Below the pieces are notes generated by a model. That model made no database searches. It had not been told where the DNA came from and saw only the letters and a list, made by a program, of their open reading frames with translations. Below are positions 31,684 through 38,748 of a stretch of 64,000 nt of DNA, one piece after another. Positions within the stretch are counted from its first letter, which is position 1. Each line of letters starts with the position of its first letter. A program made the translations under genes and the position numbers. The DNA comes from CAZRVH01 sp964608325. GTDB taxonomy: Bacteria; Patescibacteriota; Gracilibacteria; Peribacterales; Peribacteraceae. The stretch is taken from assembly GCA_964608325.1 (NCBI GenBank), contig CAZSMX010000005.1, positions 8,672-72,671 on the forward strand. The letters are read 5' to 3'.

Positions 31684-32427
31684 TTAAATCTTGTCAGCAG
31701 CAGCTTTGCTCTTTTTTATCTTATCTCTAAGAATTGGCTTAATCCCCAGGCATTTATAAATTGGATCTTCCATACTAATAAATAGAGCATCTATAATTTT
31801 TTCAATGCCTTCATTATTTGATTTTGCATTTTCACACCACCCTTTTTTGCTTCTCTGAAATGACTCTTCGGAATCTTTTGCATAGCGTTCAGCATCTTCG
31901 GGTTTTATCTGATCAGTCAGTACAATTGCAGCTTCTGATAATTGTTTAAGACCAGTTGAGCGCAACAGATCTGGATCCAGGAATCTATTTTCTGCATGAC
32001 TATGTGCGTCTCTTAATTCTGTTACCTGATTGAATTTTTTGTGAGTTTCTTTTTTACAGTCATTGAAAAATTTCGTCATCTCTTCCTTATTTGAACAAGT
32101 CCTGATTACATCATGTTTTAATGATCCTAATAACCTATTAATCGCATTTCTTAGAATTGTAATATCAGCAAGATATGCATGTATATGATGCTCTAATGAC
32201 TCTTGATGTGTAATGTTCGAAGATGTTGGATAAAAATCTGCAAAAAATGTTTCGTAACGTTTTACTTTTTTCAGTGATTGATTAAGAACATTGATCAGAA
32301 GTGAATAGCGCTCAAGCAACTGTTGATTTACTCCTACAAAATCCAACTCCTCTTTCATTAATTTTGGATTAAGATAAATAAGAATTTCCATTTGTAACTG
32401 CTCAAATTCGTTTGGCATTTTTGTCAT
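31684..32427 (-). CDS. AT-rich protein with HEPN-like RX4H motif
   Basis: The 247-residue protein is helical and soluble, with no recognised full-length family. Residues 138-149 read LRDAHSHAENRF; Arg139-X4-His144 fits the RX4-6H signature of HEPN RNases and minimal nucleotidyltransferase partners, within a predicted helical bundle. The gene is strikingly AT-rich (two sampled 60-base lines gave 18 and 20 G+C, against 40 in a line of the neighbouring ABC gene), a sign of acquisition. ATG 32427 is used; TTG 32439 is also possible. It starts 26 bases after the ABC transporter stop and ends two bases from tRNA-like element B. Confidence 0.5.
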   Translation of the reverse strand: MTKMPNEFEQLQMEILIYLNPKLMKEELDFVGVNQQLLERYSLLINVLNQSLKKVKRYETFFADFYPTSSNITHQESLEHHIHAYLADITILRNAINRLLGSLKHDVIRTCSNKEEMTKFFNDCKKETHKKFNQVTELRDAHSHAENRFLDPDLLRSTGLKQLSEAAIVLTDQIKPEDAERYAKDSEESFQRSKKGWCENAKSNNEGIEKIIDALFISMEDPIYKCLGIKPILRDKIKKSKAAADKI

Positions 32428-32453
32428 AATTAAGTTCAAGAAATAAACTTAAA

Positions 32454-34205
32454 CTACTCCTGAATGAATCCCTTCACTTGGCTCTCCCAGAGCCGAGCGT
32501 AGATCCCCTTCTTTTCGATCAGTTCGTCGTGCGTGCCGTCCTCCGCGATCTTCCCCTTATCCAACACGATGATGCGGTCCATCATTCTTAGAGTCGACAA
32601 TCGGTGGGCGATGGCGAGCACGGTCTTTCCTTTCATCAATTCCTGCAACGCCTGCTGGATGCACGCTTCGCTTTCGCTGTCGAGAGCGGATGTCGCTTCG
32701 TCCAGCACCAGGATGGGTGCGTTCTTCAGGATGGCACGCGCGATGGCAACGCGCTGGCGCTGTCCGCCGGAGAGCTTGATGCCGCGCTCGCCGACCATCG
32801 TGTCGTACTTCTTCGGCAGAGACATGATGAAGTCGTGCGCCTGGGCCTGCTTCGCCGCGCGCTCCACATCGGCGTCCGTCGCGTTTAGGTTTCCGTAGCG
32901 GATGTTCTCGCGGATGGTGCGGTGAAAGAGCGACGTGTCCTGCGGGACGATGGCGATCTGCCTGCGGATGCTTACCTGCGTCGTCTCGCTGATATCCTGG
33001 CCGTCAATGACGATGCTGCCTTCCTTCACGTCGTACTGGCGCAGGAGCAGGGCTGTGAGGGAGGTCTTGCCTGCGCCGCTGTGTCCCACGAGTCCCACCT
33101 TCTGTCCGCCCGGGACTTTGAGTTGGAAGTGGTCGAAGACGACGGAGTTGCCGTAGCCGAACGATACGTCGTCGAACGTGATGGTGCCTCCGTTCGTTTT
33201 CAGGTCTTTCGCATCCTTGTCGTCCACGATGTCGTGCGGCACGAGGATTTCCTGCAATCCTTCGGCTGTCTGGCCGTAGTCATCCATGAGCTTGTTGATT
33301 TCGTTTCCGATGAAGAGGAGTTGGCGCATCTGTCCCATCATCAAGCTGATGATCATGGCGATGTCCCCGACCGTCACGAGCCCCGCTTGCAGCAGGCGCA
33401 CGGCCATGCCAATCATGGTGAACATGTACACGGCCATCAGTGCGTTGCCCGTGACGAGGGACCATTCGGAATAAAACCAAATGCGTCGGCCGGCGTCCCG
33501 GCTGTCGATGATGTAATCCTGCAGGTGGCCGATTTCAAATTCATGGTGCCCGCTCTGGTGTACCGCCGTCATGTTCGACGCGCTGTCGACCATCACGCCT
33601 TTCATCGTCGATCCCGATTCCGCGGCGGCTCGTGCGAGCGGACGGCGCTTATTCGCCAGGAAGGTCATTACGACGAGGAACACGACGATCCAAGCGGCCA
33701 TGATCCCCGTCAGGATGGGGTTCGCGGTGGAAAGGACGACCATTCCGACGATGAATGACATGACCATCGGCAACATCTGCCACAGCGTCGTCTGGATGAT
33801 GCGCGAACCGCTGTCCGACGCGTTGCCGATCTTGTTCGCCAAAGCTCCCGCGAAGCGGTTAGAGAAGTATTCCGCGCTGTGGTAGGTAAGGTAGCTGAAG
33901 AGCGTTTCGTAACTGCGTGCGCGGATACCGGTGATCCACTTCATCCCCATGAATCCGCTGGTGCGCCAACACGCCCACGACGCGACGAAGCCGCCGATGT
34001 ACATGTACGTGACGGGCCACGGATCGACGGTCCCTGTCGCAGGATCTTGCGTCAGGGCATTGATGAGGTTTTTCAGGAGGAAGTTGTTGATGCCGTCGAT
34101 GGTCGTTGCGGTCATCACCGCCACGGTCGCCGCGATCGCCCAACCCGGATAGAGGCGCGTCAGATAAAGGATGTAGCCGAAGGGGGATTTGGGCAGCGAT
34201 TTCAT
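32454..34205 (-). CDS. ABC exporter, MsbA/MDR type (fused membrane and ATPase domains)
   Basis: The 583-residue half-transporter has six membrane helices in residues 1-320, then an ABC domain: Walker A GHSGAGKTSL, Q-loop PQDTSLFHRTI, signature LSGGQRQRVAIARA, Walker B ILVLDEATSALD, and the switch His in AIAHRLST. Type-IV exporters move lipids, peptides or drugs outward as dimers. No partner half is adjacent, so a homodimer is likely. ATG 34205 was chosen: an extended -10, TGCTATGCT (TATGCT at 34214-34219, minus), ends 8 bases before it. A terminator upstream isolates it from the cupredoxin gene. Confidence 0.9.
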   Translation of the reverse strand: MKSLPKSPFGYILYLTRLYPGWAIAATVAVMTATTIDGINNFLLKNLINALTQDPATGTVDPWPVTYMYIGGFVASWACWRTSGFMGMKWITGIRARSYETLFSYLTYHSAEYFSNRFAGALANKIGNASDSGSRIIQTTLWQMLPMVMSFIVGMVVLSTANPILTGIMAAWIVVFLVVMTFLANKRRPLARAAAESGSTMKGVMVDSASNMTAVHQSGHHEFEIGHLQDYIIDSRDAGRRIWFYSEWSLVTGNALMAVYMFTMIGMAVRLLQAGLVTVGDIAMIISLMMGQMRQLLFIGNEINKLMDDYGQTAEGLQEILVPHDIVDDKDAKDLKTNGGTITFDDVSFGYGNSVVFDHFQLKVPGGQKVGLVGHSGAGKTSLTALLLRQYDVKEGSIVIDGQDISETTQVSIRRQIAIVPQDTSLFHRTIRENIRYGNLNATDADVERAAKQAQAHDFIMSLPKKYDTMVGERGIKLSGGQRQRVAIARAILKNAPILVLDEATSALDSESEACIQQALQELMKGKTVLAIAHRLSTLRMMDRIIVLDKGKIAEDGTHDELIEKKGIYARLWESQVKGFIQE

Positions 34206-34245
34206 GAGCTGTGAGCATAGCACTCAGAACTTCCGAGTGACATAA

Positions 34246-34275
34246 AAAAGCCGGGAGTTCTGTGTCCCGGCTTTT
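34246..34275. terminator. Rho-independent terminator
   Basis: AAAAGCCGGGA, 8-base loop, TCCCGGCTTTT. It ends the minus-strand cupredoxin-like gene just before the ABC exporter promoter. Confidence 0.85.
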
Positions 34276-34296
34276 AGGCTTCCTATTGGGAAAATC

Positions 34297-34758
34297 TCAC
34301 GAGATGACGATCGTTCCCTTCATATCCTTATGGCCAGGCCCGCAGGGAACCAGGCAACGGAATTCAAACGTTCCCGCCTTGTCGGTGGGGATGACGATGT
34401 CCTTCGTCTCGCCCGGGTTGATGCGGACGTTGAGTCCCAGTTCCATCGCCCCGAAGCTGTGGATACCGTTCACGTTCGTCAGGCGGACGACGACCTTCTC
34501 TCCTTTTTTCGCTTGAATGGTGAGCGGGCTGAAGGTCCAATCCGTGGATGTCATGGCGATGACACGGGTATCGTCAATGGCGGTCGTTGCCGTGGAAGAA
34601 TCGGTCCCTTCGCTGGAAGCGGGTGCTGACGATGTTGCCGTTGCCATGGAGCTGGACGAAGGCGAAGCCGACGAGTCGGAATCGCCGATCGTTCCCGATG
34701 TATTGCAGGCCGCGAGGCCAATGGTAAGGATTGCTGCTGCGATTGCTGGGTATTTCAT
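34297..34758 (-). CDS. Cupredoxin-like lipoprotein with CuA-type ligand pattern
   Basis: The 153-residue protein has a lipoprotein signal (LAAC; Cys18), a Ser/Ala/Thr linker (about 24-60), then a cupredoxin barrel. Ligand candidates are His100 (NGIHSFGA), Cys135, Cys139, His143 and Met146 in CLVPCGPGHKDM. The spacing C-X3-C-X3-H-X2-M is exactly that of the binuclear CuA site of cytochrome oxidase subunit II, rather than a one-Cys blue copper site. No oxidase genes are in the window. It diverges from a two-component system whose promoter carries similar operator boxes, so copper sensing or handling is a reasonable guess. Confidence 0.8.
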   Translation of the reverse strand: MKYPAIAAAILTIGLAACNTSGTIGDSDSSASPSSSSMATATSSAPASSEGTDSSTATTAIDDTRVIAMTSTDWTFSPLTIQAKKGEKVVVRLTNVNGIHSFGAMELGLNVRINPGETKDIVIPTDKAGTFEFRCLVPCGPGHKDMKGTIVIS

Positions 34759-34787
34759 GGGAGGAAGAAACGGATAAAAACGATGTG

Positions 34788-34825
34788 AGTATAGGGTATC
34801 GGCAACTGGTTAAGAAAAGGTTAAG
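34788..34825 (-). promoter_or_regulatory. Promoter and direct-repeat box of the cupredoxin gene
   Basis: On the minus strand CTTAACC (34825-34819) repeats as CTTAACC (34814-34808), 11 bases start to start. Two candidate -10 elements follow: TACCCT (34798-34793), 10 bases past the CTTAAC core, and TATACT (34793-34788). The arrangement matches the two CTTAAT boxes of the neighbouring two-component promoters. Confidence 0.55.
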
Positions 34826-34871
34826 AATCATGTTGTTCCGCATGAGAGACGGGTGTATTGCTGAATCCTGT

Positions 34872-34904
34872 CTTAATACATCCTTAATCTTTCATCCGTA
34901 TCCT
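34872..34904 (+). promoter_or_regulatory. Autoregulated promoter of the two-component system
   Basis: Direct repeat CTTAAT (34872-34877) and CTTAAT (34883-34888), 11 bases apart, then exactly 10 bases to the -10 hexamer TATCCT (34899-34904), which ends 6 bases before the ATG. No -35 hexamer is present at the expected place, as in OmpR/PhoB-activated promoters. Confidence 0.6.
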
Positions 34905-34910
34905 TCGCCC

Positions 34911-35570
34911 ATGCATATCCTGCTTATCGAGGACCAACAGAAACTCGCGGACAACATGCGCAGGTTTTTGGAATTGGAAAAATACGCCGTCACCGTCTGC
35001 AACGACGGCCGCGATGGATTTGAAAAGGCGATGACGCAGGAATTCGATCTCATCATTCTCGACATCAACCTTCCCGGCATGGACGGATACGTCATCTGTT
35101 CCATGCTTCGCCAGAACAAGAAGAACCTCCCCATCCTCATGCTCACGGCACGCACGAAGCAGGAGGAAGTCGTGCACGGGTTGAACATCGGCGCCGATGA
35201 TTACCTTAAAAAGCCTTTCGATCTGAACGAGCTCCTCGCGCGCGTCCGTGCGTTGCTGCGTCGCCAGAGCGAAAAGGCCCCGCAGTTGGAAGCCGGGGAT
35301 ATCGTGCTGGATACGAATACGCAGGAAGTGCGTCGCAAAGGAAAGAAGGTCAATCTGTCGCCGAAGGAGTACGCGCTCTTCCTTTTCCTTCTCCAGAACA
35401 GGGGCGTGGTCCAGGACAGGCCGCGTATCATCGAGCACGTATGGGGCGGCAACGACGCGCTTCTTTTTTCCCAGACCGTCGACGTGCACATCGCGTACCT
35501 GCGGCGTAAACTCGGGAAGTCCGTCATCGAGACGGTGCCCGGGAAGGGGTATCTCATTCCCAAAGACTGA
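34911..35570 (+). CDS. OmpR/PhoB-family response regulator
   Basis: The 219-residue protein has a receiver domain with acidic pocket (IEDQQ), phospho-acceptor Asp51 (LIILDINLPGMDGY), Thr79 region LTA and Lys101 (YLKKPF). A winged-helix DNA-binding domain follows (about 125-217, LSPKEYALFLFLLQNRGVV and DVHIAYLRRKLG). This subfamily binds direct repeats with 10-11 bp periodicity, which fits the CTTAAT boxes nearby. The frame is open upstream, but MHILLIED is the domain start and the promoter sits between. It overlaps the kinase gene by one base (TGATG). Confidence 0.93.
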   Translation: MHILLIEDQQKLADNMRRFLELEKYAVTVCNDGRDGFEKAMTQEFDLIILDINLPGMDGYVICSMLRQNKKNLPILMLTARTKQEEVVHGLNIGADDYLKKPFDLNELLARVRALLRRQSEKAPQLEAGDIVLDTNTQEVRRKGKKVNLSPKEYALFLFLLQNRGVVQDRPRIIEHVWGGNDALLFSQTVDVHIAYLRRKLGKSVIETVPGKGYLIPKD

Positions 35571-36760
35571 TGTTCAAAAAGATCAGCTACATGATTGCCC
35601 TCCAGTTCACGGCTTTCGTGTTTCTCCTTTTTTTAGTTAACGGTCTTATATTCCTGGGCATTGATTTTCAAAACGCCCAGCGCCAGACAGCCGGGCGCCT
35701 GCTCGGAACCGCGGATTACGTGCTGGGGCAATTCATTCCCGGCCGCGGAATTCCCATTACGTCCATACCGCCCATGATCAGGGATCGCGTGCGCATCGCG
35801 GATATGAAGGGGGAGGTGTTGTTCGAAGGCGGCATCTTCGAGTCCGTTCCTTTCACTACGCAGGAAGGGCTGTCCGACATACGCATCCAGAACGACGAGT
35901 ACGCCGTGCTTACCACGAAAATCCTGTACAAAGGGGACCTTGCCGGATACATCCAGGTGGCGGACGTGGAGCGCCAGCAGTTCCGAGACCTTCCGTCGCG
36001 CGTGTTCCTGTATTTGTTCGTGAGCGTCGTCATCTCGCTCCTCACCTTCGGCGTCGGCCGTTTCTTCGCCCGCCGGAGCCTTCTGCCCGCCGAACGCATG
36101 GTAACGAAGCTCGAGCAATTCACGCAGGACGCGAGCCATGAATTGCGCACGCCTCTTGCGGCGTTGAATTCGTCGCTGGATCTCGCGCTGAAGACGGAGT
36201 CCTATAAGGAAGGCATCGTATCGGCGAAGGAAGACCTCCGGCAGGTACTCACGCTCGTCGAGCGGCTCCTGGAGATCGCAAGGTTGGAACAATTCATCAT
36301 CCATCCCGAAACCGTCGACGTGTCCGCCCTGGTGCGCGATGCCGTTGAACGCTACAAACCCCTGGCTTTGGAAAAGGGAATTACGATCGATACGGATTTG
36401 GATGAGGCGTATGTCATTAGCGCCGATCCTTCTTTGTTGCGACAAGTCATGAATAACCTTTTGTCGAACGCGATCAAATACAACAAACCGGACGGAAAGG
36501 TCGCCGTAGAGCTGCGAAAAGGGAAACTGACCGTGGAAGATACGGGTATTGGGATCGCGAAGGAGGATATCTCCCATATTTTCGACCGTTTCTATCAAGT
36601 GGACGATTCCCGTTCCCGCGGAGGTTTCGGGCTTGGCCTTTCCCTCGTACGCAAAATCGTAGACGTCCACGGCTGGGATTTGGCCGTGAAGAGCACCCAG
36701 GGGAAGGGGAGTCGCTTTATCATCACGTTTTCGGGAAACGGCCGCGTAAAACAGCCTTAA
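35570..36760 (+). CDS. Membrane sensor histidine kinase
   Basis: The 396-residue protein has two membrane helices (about 10-31 and 145-163) framing a sensor region of about 110 residues outside the membrane with no recognised fold. A HisKA domain follows with the phospho-acceptor His190 (DASHELRTPLAAL), then an ATPase domain with N-box NNLLSNAIKYN, G1 DTGIGI and GFGLGLSLV. There is almost no HAMP domain between helix 2 and the H-box. It is the partner of the regulator immediately upstream. The signal is unknown; copper or redox is suggested by the divergent cupredoxin gene. Confidence 0.92.
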   Translation: MFKKISYMIALQFTAFVFLLFLVNGLIFLGIDFQNAQRQTAGRLLGTADYVLGQFIPGRGIPITSIPPMIRDRVRIADMKGEVLFEGGIFESVPFTTQEGLSDIRIQNDEYAVLTTKILYKGDLAGYIQVADVERQQFRDLPSRVFLYLFVSVVISLLTFGVGRFFARRSLLPAERMVTKLEQFTQDASHELRTPLAALNSSLDLALKTESYKEGIVSAKEDLRQVLTLVERLLEIARLEQFIIHPETVDVSALVRDAVERYKPLALEKGITIDTDLDEAYVISADPSLLRQVMNNLLSNAIKYNKPDGKVAVELRKGKLTVEDTGIGIAKEDISHIFDRFYQVDDSRSRGGFGLGLSLVRKIVDVHGWDLAVKSTQGKGSRFIITFSGNGRVKQP

Positions 36761-36788
36761 TACGTTCTTAATACCCCTTTTATACAAT
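36756..36788 (+). promoter_or_regulatory. Second CTTAAT-box promoter, downstream of the kinase gene
   Basis: CTTAAT (36756-36761) and CTTAAT (36767-36772) are 11 bases apart, then exactly 10 bases to TACAAT (36783-36788). This is the same geometry as the promoter of the regulator gene. The first repeat overlaps the stop codon of the kinase gene. Confidence 0.6.
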
Positions 36789-36794
36789 GCGAAT

Positions 36795-36866
36795 GTCTCA
36801 TTTTGACATAGAGCAGAATCGAGACGGAAGGGATCAAAGGAGGCCCAAAAGGCCTTCTTTGTTTTA
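36795..36866 (+). ncRNA. Putative small RNA controlled by the two-component system (~70 nt)
   Basis: The CTTAAT-box promoter at 36756-36788 should start transcription near 36795, and a good intrinsic terminator ends at about 36866. No credible coding frame lies between: the ATGs at 36787 and 36793 overlap or precede the start site. A short regulated RNA is the simplest reading. The alternative is that the hairpin only terminates the kinase operon and the boxes drive nothing. Confidence 0.4.
36836..36860 (+). terminator. Rho-independent terminator
   Basis: AAAGGAGGCC, loop CAAAA, GGCCTTCTTT (one G-U pair), then GTTTTAT. It ends the two-component operon and the putative small RNA. Confidence 0.75.
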
Positions 36867-36903
36867 TAAGCAGGCAATACCCTTGTTAAAATGCAAAAAA
36901 GAT

Positions 36904-36932
36904 TGCATTACCACCAATTCCTATACTATAGT
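36904..36932 (+). promoter_or_regulatory. Promoter of the acidic SLH/DUF11-like gene
   Basis: TTGCAT (36904-36909), a 17-bp spacer, TATAGT (36927-36932), ending 8 bases before ATG 36941. A second hexamer, TATACT (36922-36927), overlaps it. Confidence 0.6.
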
Positions 36933-36940
36933 CTTCCACT

Positions 36941-38521
36941 ATGTATACATCCATTCGCACCCTTTTACTCGCATTGGGACTCACCCTGCCGGTTGTCACG
37001 ACTGCGCAGACGTACGCCGGGACCATGACCCGCGCGTCGTTCGTGCAGACGCTCATGAGCACGAAAGGCATCCCGGCCGGCGGAGGCAATTGCTTCACGG
37101 ACGTCCGCAACGAGTCTTTCGCTCCCGCGGTCTGCGGTGCGCGTAACTACGGCATCGTCTCGGGCAACCCGAACGGCCAGTTCCGCCCGTATGACGGCGT
37201 CACGTTCATCGAAGCCGCTGCCATGGTAGTCCGCGCAGAGCGTGTGACCGTTGGGTTCGACAGCATCTGGTACCGCCCGTACATCGAGAAGCTCAACGAA
37301 TGGAATGCCATCCCGGCATCGATCAACAACATCCTGATGCCGCTTTCGTCGGTCCAGGCGACCGAGTTGATTTCCAAGGTTGCGTTCCGCAGCGGTGGAA
37401 GTTCCTCTTCGTGGAGCTCTTCCAGCGCAGGTTCCCAGACCGACGGAGACCTGTCCGTTTCCGCCAGCGATACGACGGTCGAGCCGGGTGACCGCGTGAC
37501 GTTCACGATCCGCATCAAGAACGACCGTAATCGCGACATCGAGACGGATCTTAATGCGTTCTTGGATGATGATTTGGAATTCGTTTCTGCCAGCGACGAC
37601 GGCGATGAAGTGCAGCAGGACGAAGAGGTCGAATGGCAGGATATCGAGGTGAATGAGGATGATTCCGAGACGGTCACGCTGAAGATCCGCATCGACGACC
37701 GCGCCGACGACGGCGACACGCTCCGCGTCCGATTCGAGACCGACGATGACGAGGTTACCATGCGTCTGCACGTTCAGGATGATGACAACGAAGATGATAA
37801 CGATGACGACGACAACGACGCGGATATCACCGTGAGCATCTCCGAGTCCGATGATCCGGTGGAACCAGGAGACACGGTTACATACCGCATCAGGCTGACG
37901 AATAACAGCAACGATGACGAAGAGACCGACGTGCGTGCCTTCCTCGACCGTGACATGACCTTTGTGTCCGCCTCCGAAGACGGCTATGAGCGCAATGGCG
38001 ACGAAGTGCAGTGGAACGACGTGGAAGTCCGCGAAGACCGTACCCTGACACTGTTGCTCACGGTACGCATCGACAACAGCGCCGATGACGGTGATACACT
38101 CGAACTCCAGGTGGAGACCGATGACGACGAAGATACGGAAGAGACCGAGGTGGAGGACAATAACGACAATAACGATGGCGATGAGAATATTGACATCTCC
38201 ATCAGCGCTTCCGACAGTTACGTACGCGTCGGTGACAGCGTCACGTTCCATATCCGCCTGGAGAACAACGATAACGAAGACATCCAGCCCGTGATCCGCG
38301 CCTATCTGGACGATGCCATGAGCTACCTCACGGCAGGGAACGGAGGTGAGCTGATCGGTGATGACGAGGTGAAGTGGGATGATGTGGAAATCCAGGAAGA
38401 CGACGATAGGACCATCCAATTGACCGTTCGCATCAATGATCGCGTTCGTCCCGGAGATACCTTGGTTTTGCGAGTAACGGCAGGTAATGACGAGAGATCG
38501 CTGACCATCCGCGGGGAATGA
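36941..38521 (+). CDS. Secreted acidic protein with SLH-like domain and three DUF11-like repeats
   Basis: The 526-residue protein has a signal peptide (about 1-22). An SLH-like region follows (about 28-140; FTDVRNESFAPAVCGARNYGIVSGNPNGQFRP), which in other bacteria binds wall polymers. After a Ser-rich linker come three tandem domains of about 115 residues, each starting ISxSD...VxPGDxVTFxIRLxN and ending in a TVRIDDxADDGDTL-like strand, the DUF11/CARDB-type pattern. The repeats are separated by runs of Asp, Glu and Asn, making the protein extremely acidic and possibly Ca2+-binding. It is likely a surface-layer or adhesion protein. A terminator follows. Confidence 0.82.
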   Translation: MYTSIRTLLLALGLTLPVVTTAQTYAGTMTRASFVQTLMSTKGIPAGGGNCFTDVRNESFAPAVCGARNYGIVSGNPNGQFRPYDGVTFIEAAAMVVRAERVTVGFDSIWYRPYIEKLNEWNAIPASINNILMPLSSVQATELISKVAFRSGGSSSSWSSSSAGSQTDGDLSVSASDTTVEPGDRVTFTIRIKNDRNRDIETDLNAFLDDDLEFVSASDDGDEVQQDEEVEWQDIEVNEDDSETVTLKIRIDDRADDGDTLRVRFETDDDEVTMRLHVQDDDNEDDNDDDDNDADITVSISESDDPVEPGDTVTYRIRLTNNSNDDEETDVRAFLDRDMTFVSASEDGYERNGDEVQWNDVEVREDRTLTLLLTVRIDNSADDGDTLELQVETDDDEDTEETEVEDNNDNNDGDENIDISISASDSYVRVGDSVTFHIRLENNDNEDIQPVIRAYLDDAMSYLTAGNGGELIGDDEVKWDDVEIQEDDDRTIQLTVRINDRVRPGDTLVLRVTAGNDERSLTIRGE

Positions 38522-38542
38522 CGGCTGAATAATGATTCCTGC

Positions 38543-38568
38543 AAACGGCCGGGAATACCCGGCCGTTT
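38543..38568 (+). terminator. Rho-independent terminator
   Basis: AAACGGCCGGG, loop AATA, CCCGGCCGTTT followed by TT. Confidence 0.88.
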
Positions 38569-38715
38569 TTCGTGCGCTTCCGAATAACTACCGACAAGTG
38601 AATTTTGTCTTACAGATGCGCAATAGACGGGTTGTATGACATGCTATCAAAGAAGTTGGAAAGTACGTTATGATTCAAAATAACGGCCTTATCCAGCGAT
38701 TACAGCCTCACCTTG

Positions 38716-38742
38716 TTGACATTTATAAAATAGTAGTATAAT
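38716..38742 (+). promoter_or_regulatory. Promoter of the 548-aa gene
   Basis: Near-perfect TTGACA (38716-38721) and TATAAT (38737-38742) with a short 15-bp spacer. The -10 ends 6 bases before ATG 38749. The rest of the 38569-38715 gap shows nothing recognisable. Confidence 0.65.
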
Positions 38743-38748
38743 AACAAT

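Noticed and set aside
36965..38419. A 484-codon frame antisense to the acidic surface protein
   Set aside because: The repeats of GAC/GAT codons read backward as Val/Ile-rich sequence; this is a composition artefact.
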